Shown in pieces: positions 49,003-58,560 of a DNA stretch of 64,000 nt. Source of the stretch: Marinobacter sp. F3R11 (GTDB taxonomy: Bacteria; Pseudomonadota; Gammaproteobacteria; Pseudomonadales; Oleiphilaceae); the NCBI RefSeq assembly GCF_003318275.1, contig NZ_QOCH01000015.1:788516-852515 (forward strand). The letters run 5' to 3'. The notes beneath the pieces were generated by a model. It saw only the letters and a list, made by a program, of their open reading frames with translations. It was not told the origin of the DNA and ran no database searches. A program made the translations under genes and the position numbers. Positions within the stretch are counted from its first letter, which is position 1; each line of letters starts with the position of its first letter.

Positions 49003-49962
49003 ATGATTTCTCGGAGCAAACAGCTTATGTTGCTGAATCGCTTTGTACAGGCGATTCCCATCATGATTCTTGCCACCTTTCTGGTGTTCTCATTACTGCA
49101 ACTGGTGCCAGGCGACGTTGCAATTACAATTGCTGGTGAAAATGCCAGTGAAGAACGAATTCAGGAGATTCGTGAGCTTTACGGCCTGAATCAGCCGTTT
49201 CTGGTCCAGTATGGAAACTGGTTACTGAACGCAATTCAGGGTGATTTCGGTGATTCACTGCTTAGCGGCGAACCCGTACTTGAAACCATTTTCCGGGTAT
49301 TTCCCAACACACTGTTTGTTGTGGTTTATGCCGTCATCCTCTCCGTTGTTATTGGCGTACCACTGGGCATTATGGCGTCAAGCCGGCCGAACTCGAAACT
49401 GGACGGCGCGATCATGGGAGCCTCGTCCCTTGGAGTCGCAGTTCCGAACTTCTGGCTGGGGATGGTCCTGGTTTCGGTATTCGCGCTGACTTGGAACTGG
49501 TTTCCCGCAACAGGTTTTACAAGCCCGAGTGACGGCCTCAGCTCGGCTATCTGGTTTGCCACCTTGCCCGCCATTGCTCTCTGCACCAACGGTATCGCAG
49601 AAGTCGCCCGCCAGCTGAGGAGCTCCCTGGTTGAAATTCACAGCTCACAATATGTCCGCACGCTACACGCCAAGGGGCTATCGCCGGTTGCCATCCTATG
49701 GAAACACGGACTCAAGAACGTCAGCGTAAACCTGCTGACCGTAATCAGCCTGCTATTCAACAAAGCGTTAGCGGCGACTGTAGTCGTTGAGACGGTATTC
49801 GCCATTCCAGGGATGGGAAACACCATTGTGAAAGCTGTACTGGAAGGCGATTTCCCCGTGGTTCAGGGTGCGGTTCTGGCAATGGTCGTTTCCGTCATCC
49901 TGGTAAACCTCGTGACTGATCTTACCTACACTATTCTGGACCCAAGGATTCAACAGGTATGA
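49003..49962 (+). CDS. ABC transporter permease, DppB-like
   Basis: About 320 residues from MISRSKQLMLLNRFVQAI (ATG 49003; a GTG at 48973 is an alternative). It has six predicted TM segments, the first ending in the family motif LVPGDVA. The C-terminal EAA-type loop reads RTLHAKGLSPVAILWKHGLKN, which contacts the ATPases. It overlaps the next permease gene by ATGA. Confidence 0.92.
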   Translation: MISRSKQLMLLNRFVQAIPIMILATFLVFSLLQLVPGDVAITIAGENASEERIQEIRELYGLNQPFLVQYGNWLLNAIQGDFGDSLLSGEPVLETIFRVFPNTLFVVVYAVILSVVIGVPLGIMASSRPNSKLDGAIMGASSLGVAVPNFWLGMVLVSVFALTWNWFPATGFTSPSDGLSSAIWFATLPAIALCTNGIAEVARQLRSSLVEIHSSQYVRTLHAKGLSPVAILWKHGLKNVSVNLLTVISLLFNKALAATVVVETVFAIPGMGNTIVKAVLEGDFPVVQGAVLAMVVSVILVNLVTDLTYTILDPRIQQV

Positions 49963-50837
49963 CAACTCCCACTATGGAAATGGCGATCAGAGAAGATTCT
50001 CTTTTCAGCAAGTTCGGTCAATGGTGCCAGCGAGACAAACGTGGAGCAGTCAGTCTGCTGGTACTGATGATCATCATAGGAATCGCAATCTTCGCGCCGT
50101 GGATCGCGCCGCATTCACCAACAGAGCAGGATTTCAGCAAGATGCTGATGGCACCCAGCGCAGAACACTGGCTCGGTACCGATGACTTGGGACGAGATGT
50201 GCTCAGCCGCCTCATACACGGTACGTCCAAATCCGTTTACGCTGCGTTTCTGGCTGTGGGGGTATCTTTGCTGATTGGCGTACCGATTGGCCTGCTGGCC
50301 GGTTTTCTGGGCGGCTGGATCGATATTGGAATCAGCCGCGTGATTGATACGCTGCTTTCCTTTCCCGCGATCGTCTTGGCTGTAGCCGTCACCGGTGCCA
50401 TGGGCATAGGTTTGACCAACTCGATGATTTCAGTGGGGATCGTATTCTCACCTCACCTTGCGCGCCTGATACGAGCCAGGGCCCTGGTCATCCGGGAAGA
50501 ACTATATGTAGACGCAGCAAGGTGCTTCGGTGCGTCCACTATCCGATTACTGGTAAAGCACGTGACGCCAAATGCCATTCAGCCAGTTATTGTTCAGTGC
50601 ACGCTACTTCTGGCGCTCGCTCTGCTCGCCGAAGCAAGTCTCAGTTTCCTCGGACTTGGTGTACAGCCCCCTGACCCCAGCTGGGGGCAGATGCTTGCCC
50701 GTGCCTATATGTATATGGAAATAACGCCTGAACAGATGTACGCACCCGGATTGATGATCATGGTTACCGCATTGACCTTCAATACGCTGGGAGAATCGCT
50801 GAGAGTTGCCCTCGACCCAACCATGAAAGGCCTTTGA
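49959..50837 (+). CDS. ABC transporter permease, DppC-like
   Basis: 292 residues with six predicted TM segments. The family signature APSAEHWLGTDDLGRDVLSRLIHGT lies near residues 60-88, and the EAA loop is YVDAARCFGASTIRLLVKHV. It ends LRVALDPTMKGL. It partners the DppB-like permease and overlaps it by 4 bp. The next gene, an acyl-CoA ligase, starts 39 bp downstream. Confidence 0.93.
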   Translation: MTTPTMEMAIREDSLFSKFGQWCQRDKRGAVSLLVLMIIIGIAIFAPWIAPHSPTEQDFSKMLMAPSAEHWLGTDDLGRDVLSRLIHGTSKSVYAAFLAVGVSLLIGVPIGLLAGFLGGWIDIGISRVIDTLLSFPAIVLAVAVTGAMGIGLTNSMISVGIVFSPHLARLIRARALVIREELYVDAARCFGASTIRLLVKHVTPNAIQPVIVQCTLLLALALLAEASLSFLGLGVQPPDPSWGQMLARAYMYMEITPEQMYAPGLMIMVTALTFNTLGESLRVALDPTMKGL

Positions 50838-50875
50838 TCCGGAATGAGTTCTACAACAACAAGGAGCAGAATGTT

Positions 50876-52522
50876 ATGAGTCTCCCGAACTCTCACTTTG
50901 CTGATGCGGCAAAAGACATCAAATACCGCAGTGGTGCCCGGCCAATGCATGATTACCTGCTTCTGAACGCTGAGGAGGCACCAGAACAGGTCGCATATAT
51001 TTTTTATGGCCGCGAGATCTCCTGGAAAGAGCTGGCAGACTCTAGCAGAAGACTTGCGGGATTCCTGCGGAAGAAGGGAATTGCCAAAGGAGATCAAATC
51101 GGCCTCTATCTCCAGAACTGTCCGCAATACGTGATAGCTCATTACGCAATTCAGATGCTGGGGGCTGTCATTACGCCTCTTAATCCCCTATACAAAAGCG
51201 CAGAAGTTGAATACCAGCTTGAAAATGCTGGAGCCAGGGCTGTTATCTGTGGAACGGACCTGTACCCCATGGTTGAGGCTGTCAGAGACAAACTGTCCCA
51301 GCTGGATCTGGTCGTCACTACAAGCTATGCAGACTACCTCCCCGGTTTGCCGACTTTGCCAGTCCCTGACGACCTCGCCTTGGCACATGCGACCCCTGAT
51401 AACACCTTTGATCTGGTTTCCGCAATTGATCGGGCCCTACCCATCAACCGGCCCGAGTCCGTCGATTTTGACAACGATATTGCCCTGATGACGTTTACAT
51501 CCGGCACTACAGGACGCCCGAAAGGTGCGATGTTGCCGGTAGGAGCCGCAACGTTCAAAACAGCCGCCCTGTTCCAGTCCAATGGTCTTGAGCAGGATAG
51601 CACTGCACTCGCGATTGCTCCTTTCTGCCATATCGCAGGTATGTGCCTGGGTGTCTATGCAGGGATATATGGGCGTTGGACAACCGTGATCCTGCCAAGG
51701 TTCGATCCGGAAACAACTGCTCAGGCCCTTGAAAAATACAAAGTCGACATGTGGTATAGCATCGCCCCGATGAACCGGGCTATCCTCAGTTTGCCAGACA
51801 TCCAGTCCCGCGACCTGAGTTCCCTGCGATTTAACCCTTCCACCAGCTTCGGCATTCCGGTTACCAAAAGCCTTGCCGATGAATGGAAGGCGCTCACCGG
51901 TTGCCAGATGTACGAGGCATCTTACGGCCTGAGCGAAACCCACACCATGGATACCTACATGCCTCGTGACGCTATCGTCTGGGGTAGCTGTGGCAAGCCT
52001 ATGCCGGGAAATGACATCCGTATCGTCGACATCAAAACCGGAAACGAGCTGCCCCCGGGTCAGTCCGGCGAAATTGCCGTCGGCAACAACTATGTATTCA
52101 AGGGCTACAAAAATCGCCGCGATGCGACTAATGAAACTCTGAAAAACGGATGGGTCTACACGGGCGACGTAGGTTACTTGGATGAAAACGGCTACCTGTT
52201 CTTCACCGGCCGAATCAAAGAGATGATCAAGTGCTCCGGGTACAGCGTTTTCCCAGAAGACGTTGAAGCACTGATGCTGAACCATCCTGCTATCACCCAG
52301 TCTGTGGCGGTAGGTGTACCTGACGAAAACAGGGGTGAAAGCGTGAAGCTCTTCGTGGTCCTCAAGCCTGGCTATGCCAGCGAGGTATCGGAACAGGACA
52401 TCATCGACTGGGCCAAGGACAACATGGCCGCTTACAAGTACCCTCGCTACGTCGAGTTCCGCGACTCCCTTCCCACGACAAGTGCCGGCAAGGTACTGCG
52501 CCGCCTTTTAAAAGATGAATAG
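50876..52522 (+). CDS. Acyl-CoA ligase (AMP-forming), copy 1 of a tandem pair
   Basis: 548 residues from MSLPNSHFADAAKDIKYR (ATG 50876 with AAGGAG). P-loop MTFTSGTTGRPKGAM, followed by YEASYGLSETHT, the hinge region YTGDVGYLDENGYLFFTGRIKEMIKCSGYSVFPEDVE, and catalytic Lys in TSAGKVLRRL. It resembles medium/long-chain fatty acyl-CoA synthetases. It is cotranscribed with the importer and closely related to the next gene, suggesting activation of the imported acid. Confidence 0.9.
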   Translation: MSLPNSHFADAAKDIKYRSGARPMHDYLLLNAEEAPEQVAYIFYGREISWKELADSSRRLAGFLRKKGIAKGDQIGLYLQNCPQYVIAHYAIQMLGAVITPLNPLYKSAEVEYQLENAGARAVICGTDLYPMVEAVRDKLSQLDLVVTTSYADYLPGLPTLPVPDDLALAHATPDNTFDLVSAIDRALPINRPESVDFDNDIALMTFTSGTTGRPKGAMLPVGAATFKTAALFQSNGLEQDSTALAIAPFCHIAGMCLGVYAGIYGRWTTVILPRFDPETTAQALEKYKVDMWYSIAPMNRAILSLPDIQSRDLSSLRFNPSTSFGIPVTKSLADEWKALTGCQMYEASYGLSETHTMDTYMPRDAIVWGSCGKPMPGNDIRIVDIKTGNELPPGQSGEIAVGNNYVFKGYKNRRDATNETLKNGWVYTGDVGYLDENGYLFFTGRIKEMIKCSGYSVFPEDVEALMLNHPAITQSVAVGVPDENRGESVKLFVVLKPGYASEVSEQDIIDWAKDNMAAYKYPRYVEFRDSLPTTSAGKVLRRLLKDE

Positions 52523-52530
52523 GACTCATT

Positions 52531-54186
52531 ATGAACAGAAACACGGAACACACTGATTACTGGCCTCCCGGACTGCCGCGGAAGGTCACCTGGCGCAATG
52601 GGGAAAAACCACTTCACGAGTACCTGTTCGATAACGAACGGGATATTCCGGATCGCGCCGCGTACATTTTTTACGGGCGGGAGGTGACTTGGGGGGAATT
52701 GGGCCAGTCCGTAAGGAAGTTAGCGGCTTTCCTTAAGGAAAAAGGAGTTGGCAAAGGAGACAGAGTCGGCCTCTATATGCAGAACTGCCCTCAGTTCCCC
52801 ATCGCACTCTACGCAATTCAGATGGTCGGAGCTATCGTTTCTCCGCTGAACCCTCAGTACAAAGATGCTGAAGTCGAATATCAGCTCAGTAACGCTGAGA
52901 CCCGCGCCGTTATTGTCACCGAAGACCTGCTTGCCACTATCCAGCGAGTCCAGCCAAACGTGCCCAGCCTTGCTGTTGTCGTATGCACGCCCTTCGCGGA
53001 CTACCTTCCATTGCATCCCACCCTGGACGTGCCCGAGTTCCTGACAGAACGGTACCCTGTGGCTAACGGCGCCGTTGAGCTCTCCCAGATTCTGGACGAT
53101 TACCAGCCCCTGGATCAAGCGGAGCCCATCGATCTGTGGAATGACATTTCCCTGATGACGTTCACATCAGGTACAACCGGGCGACCAAAAGGTGCAATGC
53201 TGAGCTTTGGAAGTGCACTTTACAAAACCGCCGCATCCATGATGGCAAACAAAGTCGAACCAGATGGCTGTACCCTGGCCGTGGCGCCTTTCTGTCACAT
53301 TGCTGGTATGAATTCCGGTGTCTACATGCCCGTCTACACACGCAGAACCACCGTTATTCTACCCCGGTTCGATCCGGAAACCGTTGTCAGGGCGTTTGAG
53401 GTGTATCGCTGCGACATGTGGTACAGCATTGCCCCCATGCTGCGTGCGATCCTGGATATGCCCGGTATCGAACAACGGAACCTGCGATGCATCTGCAATA
53501 ACCCGGCAACAAGCTTTGGCATTCCAGTAACAGAGGAACTTGCTGATGAATGGAAAGCATTGACCGGTTGCCAGATCCATGAGGCTTCCTTTGGTTTAAG
53601 CGAGACCCACACATCAGACACTTTCATGCCCAAAGAAAAAATCAAATGGGGCAGTTGCGGCATACCAATGCCTGAGAACGAAATCCGTATCCTAGATATC
53701 GAGTCGGGAGAGCCTCTGCCCAAAGGACAGAGCGGTCAGATCGTGATTCGTAACAAAGGTGTTTTCAGGGGCTATTGGAAACAACCGGATGCAACGGCCG
53801 AAACGCTCCGCGATGGCTGGGTACATACCGGCGATGTCGGCTACTTCGATAAGGACGGTTATCTGTTCTTTACCGGGCGAATCAAGGAAATGATCAAATG
53901 CTCTGGGTATAGTGTGTTCCCCGAGGATGTCGAGGCGTTGATGCTACGCCACCCATCCATCACCCAGTGTGCCGCCATCGGAGTCCCTGACATGAAACGG
54001 GGAGAAACGGTCAAACTGGTTGCGGTTCTTAACCCGGACTATAAGGGACAGGTAAGCGAACAGGAGCTCATCGACTGGGCCCGGAACAATATGGCTGCCT
54101 ATAAATACCCGAGGATAGTTGAGTTTCGGGACTCACTTCCGGCTACAGGTGCCGGAAAAGTGTTGAGGCGCCTGTTGAAAGACTGA
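52531..54186 (+). CDS. Acyl-CoA ligase (AMP-forming), copy 2 of a tandem pair
   Basis: 551 residues, 8 bp after copy 1 and homologous to it along the full length (shared YIFYGRE, LYMQNCPQFPIALYAIQM, MTFTSGTTGRPKGAM, IKEMIKCSGYSVFPEDVEALM). Catalytic Lys in GAGKVLRRLLKD. Differences cluster in the N-terminal acyl-binding domain (about 130-330), so the pair probably differ in chain or branch preference. Last gene of the plus-strand operon. Confidence 0.9.
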   Translation: MNRNTEHTDYWPPGLPRKVTWRNGEKPLHEYLFDNERDIPDRAAYIFYGREVTWGELGQSVRKLAAFLKEKGVGKGDRVGLYMQNCPQFPIALYAIQMVGAIVSPLNPQYKDAEVEYQLSNAETRAVIVTEDLLATIQRVQPNVPSLAVVVCTPFADYLPLHPTLDVPEFLTERYPVANGAVELSQILDDYQPLDQAEPIDLWNDISLMTFTSGTTGRPKGAMLSFGSALYKTAASMMANKVEPDGCTLAVAPFCHIAGMNSGVYMPVYTRRTTVILPRFDPETVVRAFEVYRCDMWYSIAPMLRAILDMPGIEQRNLRCICNNPATSFGIPVTEELADEWKALTGCQIHEASFGLSETHTSDTFMPKEKIKWGSCGIPMPENEIRILDIESGEPLPKGQSGQIVIRNKGVFRGYWKQPDATAETLRDGWVHTGDVGYFDKDGYLFFTGRIKEMIKCSGYSVFPEDVEALMLRHPSITQCAAIGVPDMKRGETVKLVAVLNPDYKGQVSEQELIDWARNNMAAYKYPRIVEFRDSLPATGAGKVLRRLLKD

Positions 54187-54203
54187 CCTCCTGCCCTTCC
54201 TCC

Positions 54204-54238
54204 GCGCGCCCTACTTTCCCCGTTATTTCAGGGCGCGC
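54204..54238. terminator. Hairpin between convergent ligase and ketosynthase genes
   Basis: GCGCGCCCT and AGGGCGCGC form a perfect 9-bp stem across 17 nt. T-tracts are poor on both sides, so it may be a weak bidirectional terminator. Confidence 0.45.
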
Positions 54239-54282
54239 CGTTTCAAGCTGAAAATTAGCCAGCCAATGCATGACAGGAATAC

Positions 54283-55695
54283 CTACAATTCCGTCAGGCT
54301 GCCCTTCGGCATTAATAAGCCGCGTAATTCCTGAACCAAGGAGCGATACCTTTCGCTGGACAAATCCCTGGAGACCGATGGACATATTCGGAACTGGTTA
54401 ACTCCGAGTGTACGTTTCCAGACATCATTGGCTATAACTTTAGGGTCCAGCGTTGCCAAATCCGCCTGAAATAAGTTGTCGGTGGCAGTTTCGGAACCAG
54501 AAGATTGCTGCCGTGTGTGGCAATGCAGCTGGCCATTCATAGCTTTCAGCTCAATCACGACCGAGCGCTCCGGCCGAGCGGAGCTCAGCCGTTTCATCAA
54601 CATCGTATTTACTTTGAACCCAGACCCGAAGCTCATCATCAGAACACGATCCCGCTTTTTAGGCCCGTGCATTTCAATTTCCCGTAATACATAGAAAATC
54701 GAGGGCGAACTCATGTTTGAGCGCTGATCAAAAACCCTGAAACTGAATGCCAGATTTCCTTGCGCAAGTTTCAGGTTGCGGGCCAGGCCATTCAAAACTG
54801 CAGTACCACCAGGGTGCAGCGCCCAGTATTCAAGCCTGTTCTGCCAGTCAGGGATCTTTTTCGTTACCAAAAACCGGAGCTTGTCCCAAGGGGAGACCAC
54901 TCTGGGAACAAACTGCTGGAGATTGTCTTTAATTGCGCCCGCAGCCACCTGAGGAAGCTCCCGCGACAAACGGATGGAAGGCCCCTTTTCATTCTCAGTG
55001 AACCTTATAACCTCATAGGCTTCCTTGTGCGCTGCGATCGTTCGTACCGATTCTTTTATTGCGTATTTAGCGGGTTCACGATGTGTTGACAGCAGTATCG
55101 CAGCAGCGCCCTCCCCGAATACCACATTGGGAACAACCCCGTATTCAGACTGGTTAAACAGGTTGGTAACTGCTTCCAGCGCAACGACCAGGCAGCGTTT
55201 CGGAGCTCGTTCTGACCGGAGAAAACGCACCCCTGCGTCAACCGCTGCAAGCCCGCTGGAGCATGCCATATCCCCGAGGTTCAAAGTGACGGTTTTGGAC
55301 GCAAACCCGAACTCACTCGCAATAATGCTTGCGGCGCTGGGCATCGTTTTACCCACGCTGCTGGTGACTACAATAAAGTCAATGTTGTCAGGCCCGACAC
55401 CGGCCTGTTTAAAAAGCCCGGCCACCGCGTCTACCATCAAACCACGAATGGATTCTTCGTATAGCTTCAGCCGCTCAGAACGGTCAGTTATCGAGGCTAT
55501 ATAGGCAATATCATGGGTAACATGCCGGCTTCGTTCTGGGTTATCCAACAGAAGCTTCTGATATAACTTCCGCGATTCATCGGACAATGTTGGTAACACG
55601 GTTTTTTCAATATCCTGGTACAAGTCTGCATTACTGATAGCTTTACCGTGGTCCGAACAATAAAAATCAACTAACTTTACACCCCGTGTAAACAT
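54283..55695 (-). CDS. Type III PKS / 3-ketoacyl-CoA synthase-like ketosynthase
   Basis: Thiolase-fold condensing enzyme, 470 residues from MFTRGVKLVDFYCSDHG (ATG 55695 with GGAG; an ATG 4 codons earlier is possible). A Cys-His-Asn triad is visible: Cys145 in NLGDMACSSGLAAVD, His294 in WALHPGGTAV, Asn327 in SNMSSPSIFYVL. This pattern is that of chalcone-synthase-like and plant KCS-like enzymes, not FabH (Asn context differs). A C-terminal extension of about 80 residues, with no recognised domain, exceeds the usual family length. It acts on acyl-CoA; last gene of the seven-gene operon. Confidence 0.8.
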   Translation of the reverse strand: MFTRGVKLVDFYCSDHGKAISNADLYQDIEKTVLPTLSDESRKLYQKLLLDNPERSRHVTHDIAYIASITDRSERLKLYEESIRGLMVDAVAGLFKQAGVGPDNIDFIVVTSSVGKTMPSAASIIASEFGFASKTVTLNLGDMACSSGLAAVDAGVRFLRSERAPKRCLVVALEAVTNLFNQSEYGVVPNVVFGEGAAAILLSTHREPAKYAIKESVRTIAAHKEAYEVIRFTENEKGPSIRLSRELPQVAAGAIKDNLQQFVPRVVSPWDKLRFLVTKKIPDWQNRLEYWALHPGGTAVLNGLARNLKLAQGNLAFSFRVFDQRSNMSSPSIFYVLREIEMHGPKKRDRVLMMSFGSGFKVNTMLMKRLSSARPERSVVIELKAMNGQLHCHTRQQSSGSETATDNLFQADLATLDPKVIANDVWKRTLGVNQFRICPSVSRDLSSERYRSLVQELRGLLMPKGSLTEL

Positions 55696-55730
55696 AACAA
55701 TCTCCATTTGCTCTCTTTTGCGAACACGCT

Positions 55731-57011
55731 TTACCAGTAGTAACTCAAACTCAGGGTTACGTAGCTTTCCCTCTGGTAAAGAGCCAAGGGTTGATCAATC
55801 GTATTATTCGCAATCAAAGCGGCTGCAAGTGAGTCAGTTGTATAGTCTGGTCCATCGGATAAATATGCCTGCCCGGAAAGCCCCAGGGTCACATTCTCGA
55901 GGATGCGGGTCTCTGCTTCGATGTCGATCAGCGAATCATCATCGTCAGCGTCTACGACCCACCCCAGCTCTATAAATGACGAATTGACATCGTTCAGATC
56001 CAGCCTTGCTCCAACAAAAACATCATTATCAAACAGAGGCTCGATCACGGAGTCCTGAGTATCAAAGAGGTATTCAACATAGAGCGTCACATCTACCCGC
56101 GTGTCGATCAGACTGTAAATTCCGTGTTCAAACCCCACATTGCCCCGCCAATACTGAGAATCCGGTAGATCCCTATAGGCCACTTCACCTTTCCACTGGG
56201 TATCTCCAACAAAGTAAGTCGCTTCAAACCCCACCTGATTCAACTGGTCGTAGCGGGGCACCAAAGCAACATTATTCCCCTCAGGCAACTCTCCGGTTGT
56301 CGCTAACTCTTGTGCTTCCGCGTTACTGATACGCAAATCGAAATCAGGCTCCCGGTTCAAACCGTGGAAATAAGACAGTGCCATTTCGAAGCTGCCCAGA
56401 AGCCATTGGCCACGGATAGCGACGTCCCACTGCTCGAACCCGGGCTCTTCTGCATGTCTTGCCTCATCCGAATCTATGACGAGAGGCAGGGATGGCCGCC
56501 CGTCCTTCCCCGCAAACTGACGGTCCTGAAAGTCCGTCAGGAGATAGAGATTGATAATGCTGACGCCACTATCGTGCGTCAGGTTGATCATGGGCTGAGT
56601 CGTCTTGACCTCCCCATCCAGGCCGTCGTTCATCCGGGACTGGTTGAGAATGTTTACAGGGTTGCTTGCTTCAGTAACCCCCCAAAATGTTTCGATATAA
56701 CCCGCACGACCAGAGAAACCATTCTGAAACCAGCGTTGCCAGTACGCCTCATCGATCGAGAGGTGTGTACGTTCAGAGTCTCTCTGGTCTACTCGTCCAG
56801 TAAGACCAAATACCCAGCTATTGTCTGGAAAGGGATCATCACGAAGCCTGATCGATCCCACCAGGGAAGTGTTATATTGCCAATCGTTGAGCTCACCGGT
56901 ATCGAAGAAGTAGTCCTGCTCCACCGTAAGAACCGCTGTACCTTCCACTGCCAGTGCGTAAGGAGCGACCAGCAGCAGGAGGAATGCCAGCTTTGAATCA
57001 CTAGCGGCCAT
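55731..57011 (-). CDS. Outer-membrane beta-barrel protein of the lipid operon
   Basis: 426 residues from MAASDSKLAFLLLLVAPYALA (ATG 57011). The cleaved signal peptide ends near ALAVEG. The rest is rich in alternating hydrophobic/polar strands with aromatic belts (NTSLVGSIRLRDD, FGLTGRVDQR) and ends in SYVTLSLSYYW, an aromatic outer-membrane C-terminus. It resembles DUF1302-like or alginate-type porins, but I cannot assign a family. Its start overlaps the end of the LolA-like gene by 11 bp, so the two are tightly coupled. Confidence 0.75.
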   Translation of the reverse strand: MAASDSKLAFLLLLVAPYALAVEGTAVLTVEQDYFFDTGELNDWQYNTSLVGSIRLRDDPFPDNSWVFGLTGRVDQRDSERTHLSIDEAYWQRWFQNGFSGRAGYIETFWGVTEASNPVNILNQSRMNDGLDGEVKTTQPMINLTHDSGVSIINLYLLTDFQDRQFAGKDGRPSLPLVIDSDEARHAEEPGFEQWDVAIRGQWLLGSFEMALSYFHGLNREPDFDLRISNAEAQELATTGELPEGNNVALVPRYDQLNQVGFEATYFVGDTQWKGEVAYRDLPDSQYWRGNVGFEHGIYSLIDTRVDVTLYVEYLFDTQDSVIEPLFDNDVFVGARLDLNDVNSSFIELGWVVDADDDDSLIDIEAETRILENVTLGLSGQAYLSDGPDYTTDSLAAALIANNTIDQPLALYQRESYVTLSLSYYW

Positions 57012-57777
57012 AACGCAGCTGACTTCGGTTGAAGTCCGAGTCCCGGAGGCCTTGACCGAACTGATAGTTTGAGAAGGCCATACGTGTCTTTCGGCCAGTT
57101 TCATGGTTTTCCATAAACAGCTCGGAAGGCCGCCAGAATTCGTCGTTGTATAGTTCGTACCCAATCAGGGTCAGAGTTTTGGTGTGCTCATTTTTATGAT
57201 CATAGAAATGTACTTGCCTGGTCCTGTATTCAGACTGGTCTACCCAAAGCACTTCCTTCGTATACCCGGAGTCCCTGTCCTTGGGACGACGCTCATAAAC
57301 AAAGCAAAGCTCGCCATTCAATTCCTTTTCTCCCAGGTACTCGTATTCGTAGTCATCAACATCCTGTGGCGACAGGTCCTCGAAAGTGAACTCGCTCCCC
57401 ATAAAGGCACCTGAGCGATTACTTGACGATATGGCCTTAACCCGTTTAATCGCGGGCAGATAAAGCCACTGAAGATCATCTTCACCTGGAACACTCCAGG
57501 TTAGCAGCGCCGTTCCAGCTATATCTCTGGGATGGTTAAAGGACATCAGCGATTTGTCGTTATCGGTCGCTGTACCACCTTCCAATTCCTTAACCGTTAG
57601 TGTGCGACGATCCTCGTCGCCGGTTTTATTGATCAGGGTCATAACGACTTCAGCTTCACTATCGCCGTAACCGCTATGGCGCCGGTCTGCTTCCACAGCA
57701 ATATCGTATCCCTGATTCGCAGAAGCTATCGAAGCCGATGCGGCTAAAGTTGCCACAATAATTTTCCATCTCTTCAT
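57001..57777 (-). CDS. LolA-like periplasmic protein (outer-membrane lipoprotein-sorting family)
   Basis: About 258 residues from MKRWKIIVATLAASASIASAN (ATG 57777; 7 codons upstream are also open), with a Sec signal. The body has the half-barrel LolA-like pattern: RTLTVKELEGG, GTALLTWSVPGEDDLQWLYLPAIKRVKAISSSNRSGAFMGSEFTFEDL, VLWVDQSEYRTRQVHFYDHKN. Family members often sit beside RND/MMPL transporters and are thought to carry lipids across the periplasm. Here it is between the GNAT-like and beta-barrel genes. Confidence 0.82.
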   Translation of the reverse strand: MKRWKIIVATLAASASIASANQGYDIAVEADRRHSGYGDSEAEVVMTLINKTGDEDRRTLTVKELEGGTATDNDKSLMSFNHPRDIAGTALLTWSVPGEDDLQWLYLPAIKRVKAISSSNRSGAFMGSEFTFEDLSPQDVDDYEYEYLGEKELNGELCFVYERRPKDRDSGYTKEVLWVDQSEYRTRQVHFYDHKNEHTKTLTLIGYELYNDEFWRPSELFMENHETGRKTRMAFSNYQFGQGLRDSDFNRSQLRYGR

Positions 57778-57804
57778 GATAATCCTGACTCCCTCCAATC
57801 CGGG

Positions 57805-58521
57805 TTAATGTGCTGTTTGTCTGAACATGGATTCAAACAGTTTGTAAATTCGTATTGCAAAGTGCCGGGGCACATCAAATAAGGGGCATACACATACCAT
57901 CACAAGCACGCCGTTATCTGCATCTCCACCAATAAACTCCATAAACCGCTGACCTCTCTCATCCAACCGTGCATGGTCAACTTCACTCGATCGGATTCTG
58001 AAACCAAGGCCACTGCATCGCCCGGGAATTAGCCCGCCGGCTTCAACCCCATCCAGATGCAACAAATCCGGAAGACGGTTAAATAAAGAGTGATACTTGA
58101 ACTTCTTTGAGGGCTGCAATACATCAGGATATACATTCGGACCAATTGAATACATATTAAAGTAGCTTCGTGGATTATTTGAAACTGTCACGAATGCACT
58201 TTTACGAAGAATGTGCCGAAAACTGAATACATACTTGAAGTACAGATAAGTACCCAGCTTCTTTTGAACGCCTCGGGAAGCCTCATACTTTCCACTTAAA
58301 CTAAGGTGTAGTATCTGCATACCTTCAAAATCCAATATCTGATAGAAAAGAAAAGCGCTCGCTTCCCCCTTTTCATAATAAACCAGAACTCTTTCTACTG
58401 AATTTGTATAACAAAGAAGATGTTCACGGGGAGACGTGGAATCGAATGCCCGCGAAAAAACAAACATCAAATCTTCAAAATCTTTCGATTCAAGATCTTT
58501 ACAGGCGATATCCTTTATCAT
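57805..58521 (-). CDS. Putative GNAT-like acyltransferase, unknown function
   Basis: 238 residues beginning MIKDIACKDLESKDFEDLMFVFSRAF. The arrangement of FVFSRAF, VLVYYEKGEASAFLFYQI, LHLSLSGKYEASRGVQKKLGTYLYFKYV is reminiscent of a GNAT fold (acyl-CoA loop RGVQKKLGTYL), but the match is weak. No signal peptide. The gene is visibly AT-rich compared with the housekeeping region. Position in the operon suggests it modifies the lipid product. Assignment is tentative. Confidence 0.5.
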   Translation of the reverse strand: MIKDIACKDLESKDFEDLMFVFSRAFDSTSPREHLLCYTNSVERVLVYYEKGEASAFLFYQILDFEGMQILHLSLSGKYEASRGVQKKLGTYLYFKYVFSFRHILRKSAFVTVSNNPRSYFNMYSIGPNVYPDVLQPSKKFKYHSLFNRLPDLLHLDGVEAGGLIPGRCSGLGFRIRSSEVDHARLDERGQRFMEFIGGDADNGVLVMVCVCPLFDVPRHFAIRIYKLFESMFRQTAH

Positions 58522-58560
58522 GTGAATCCCTTCGACATAAATAAGAAGTTAGAACCAAAT

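Noticed and set aside
51437-52285. 282-codon minus-strand frame within the first tandem ligase
   Set aside because: Shadow of the ligase reading frame; wobble pattern supports the plus strand.
54283-55695. FabH (beta-ketoacyl-ACP synthase III) as the identity of the ketosynthase
   Set aside because: The SNMSSPSIFYVL and LHPGG contexts and the length fit type III PKS/KCS-like enzymes better.
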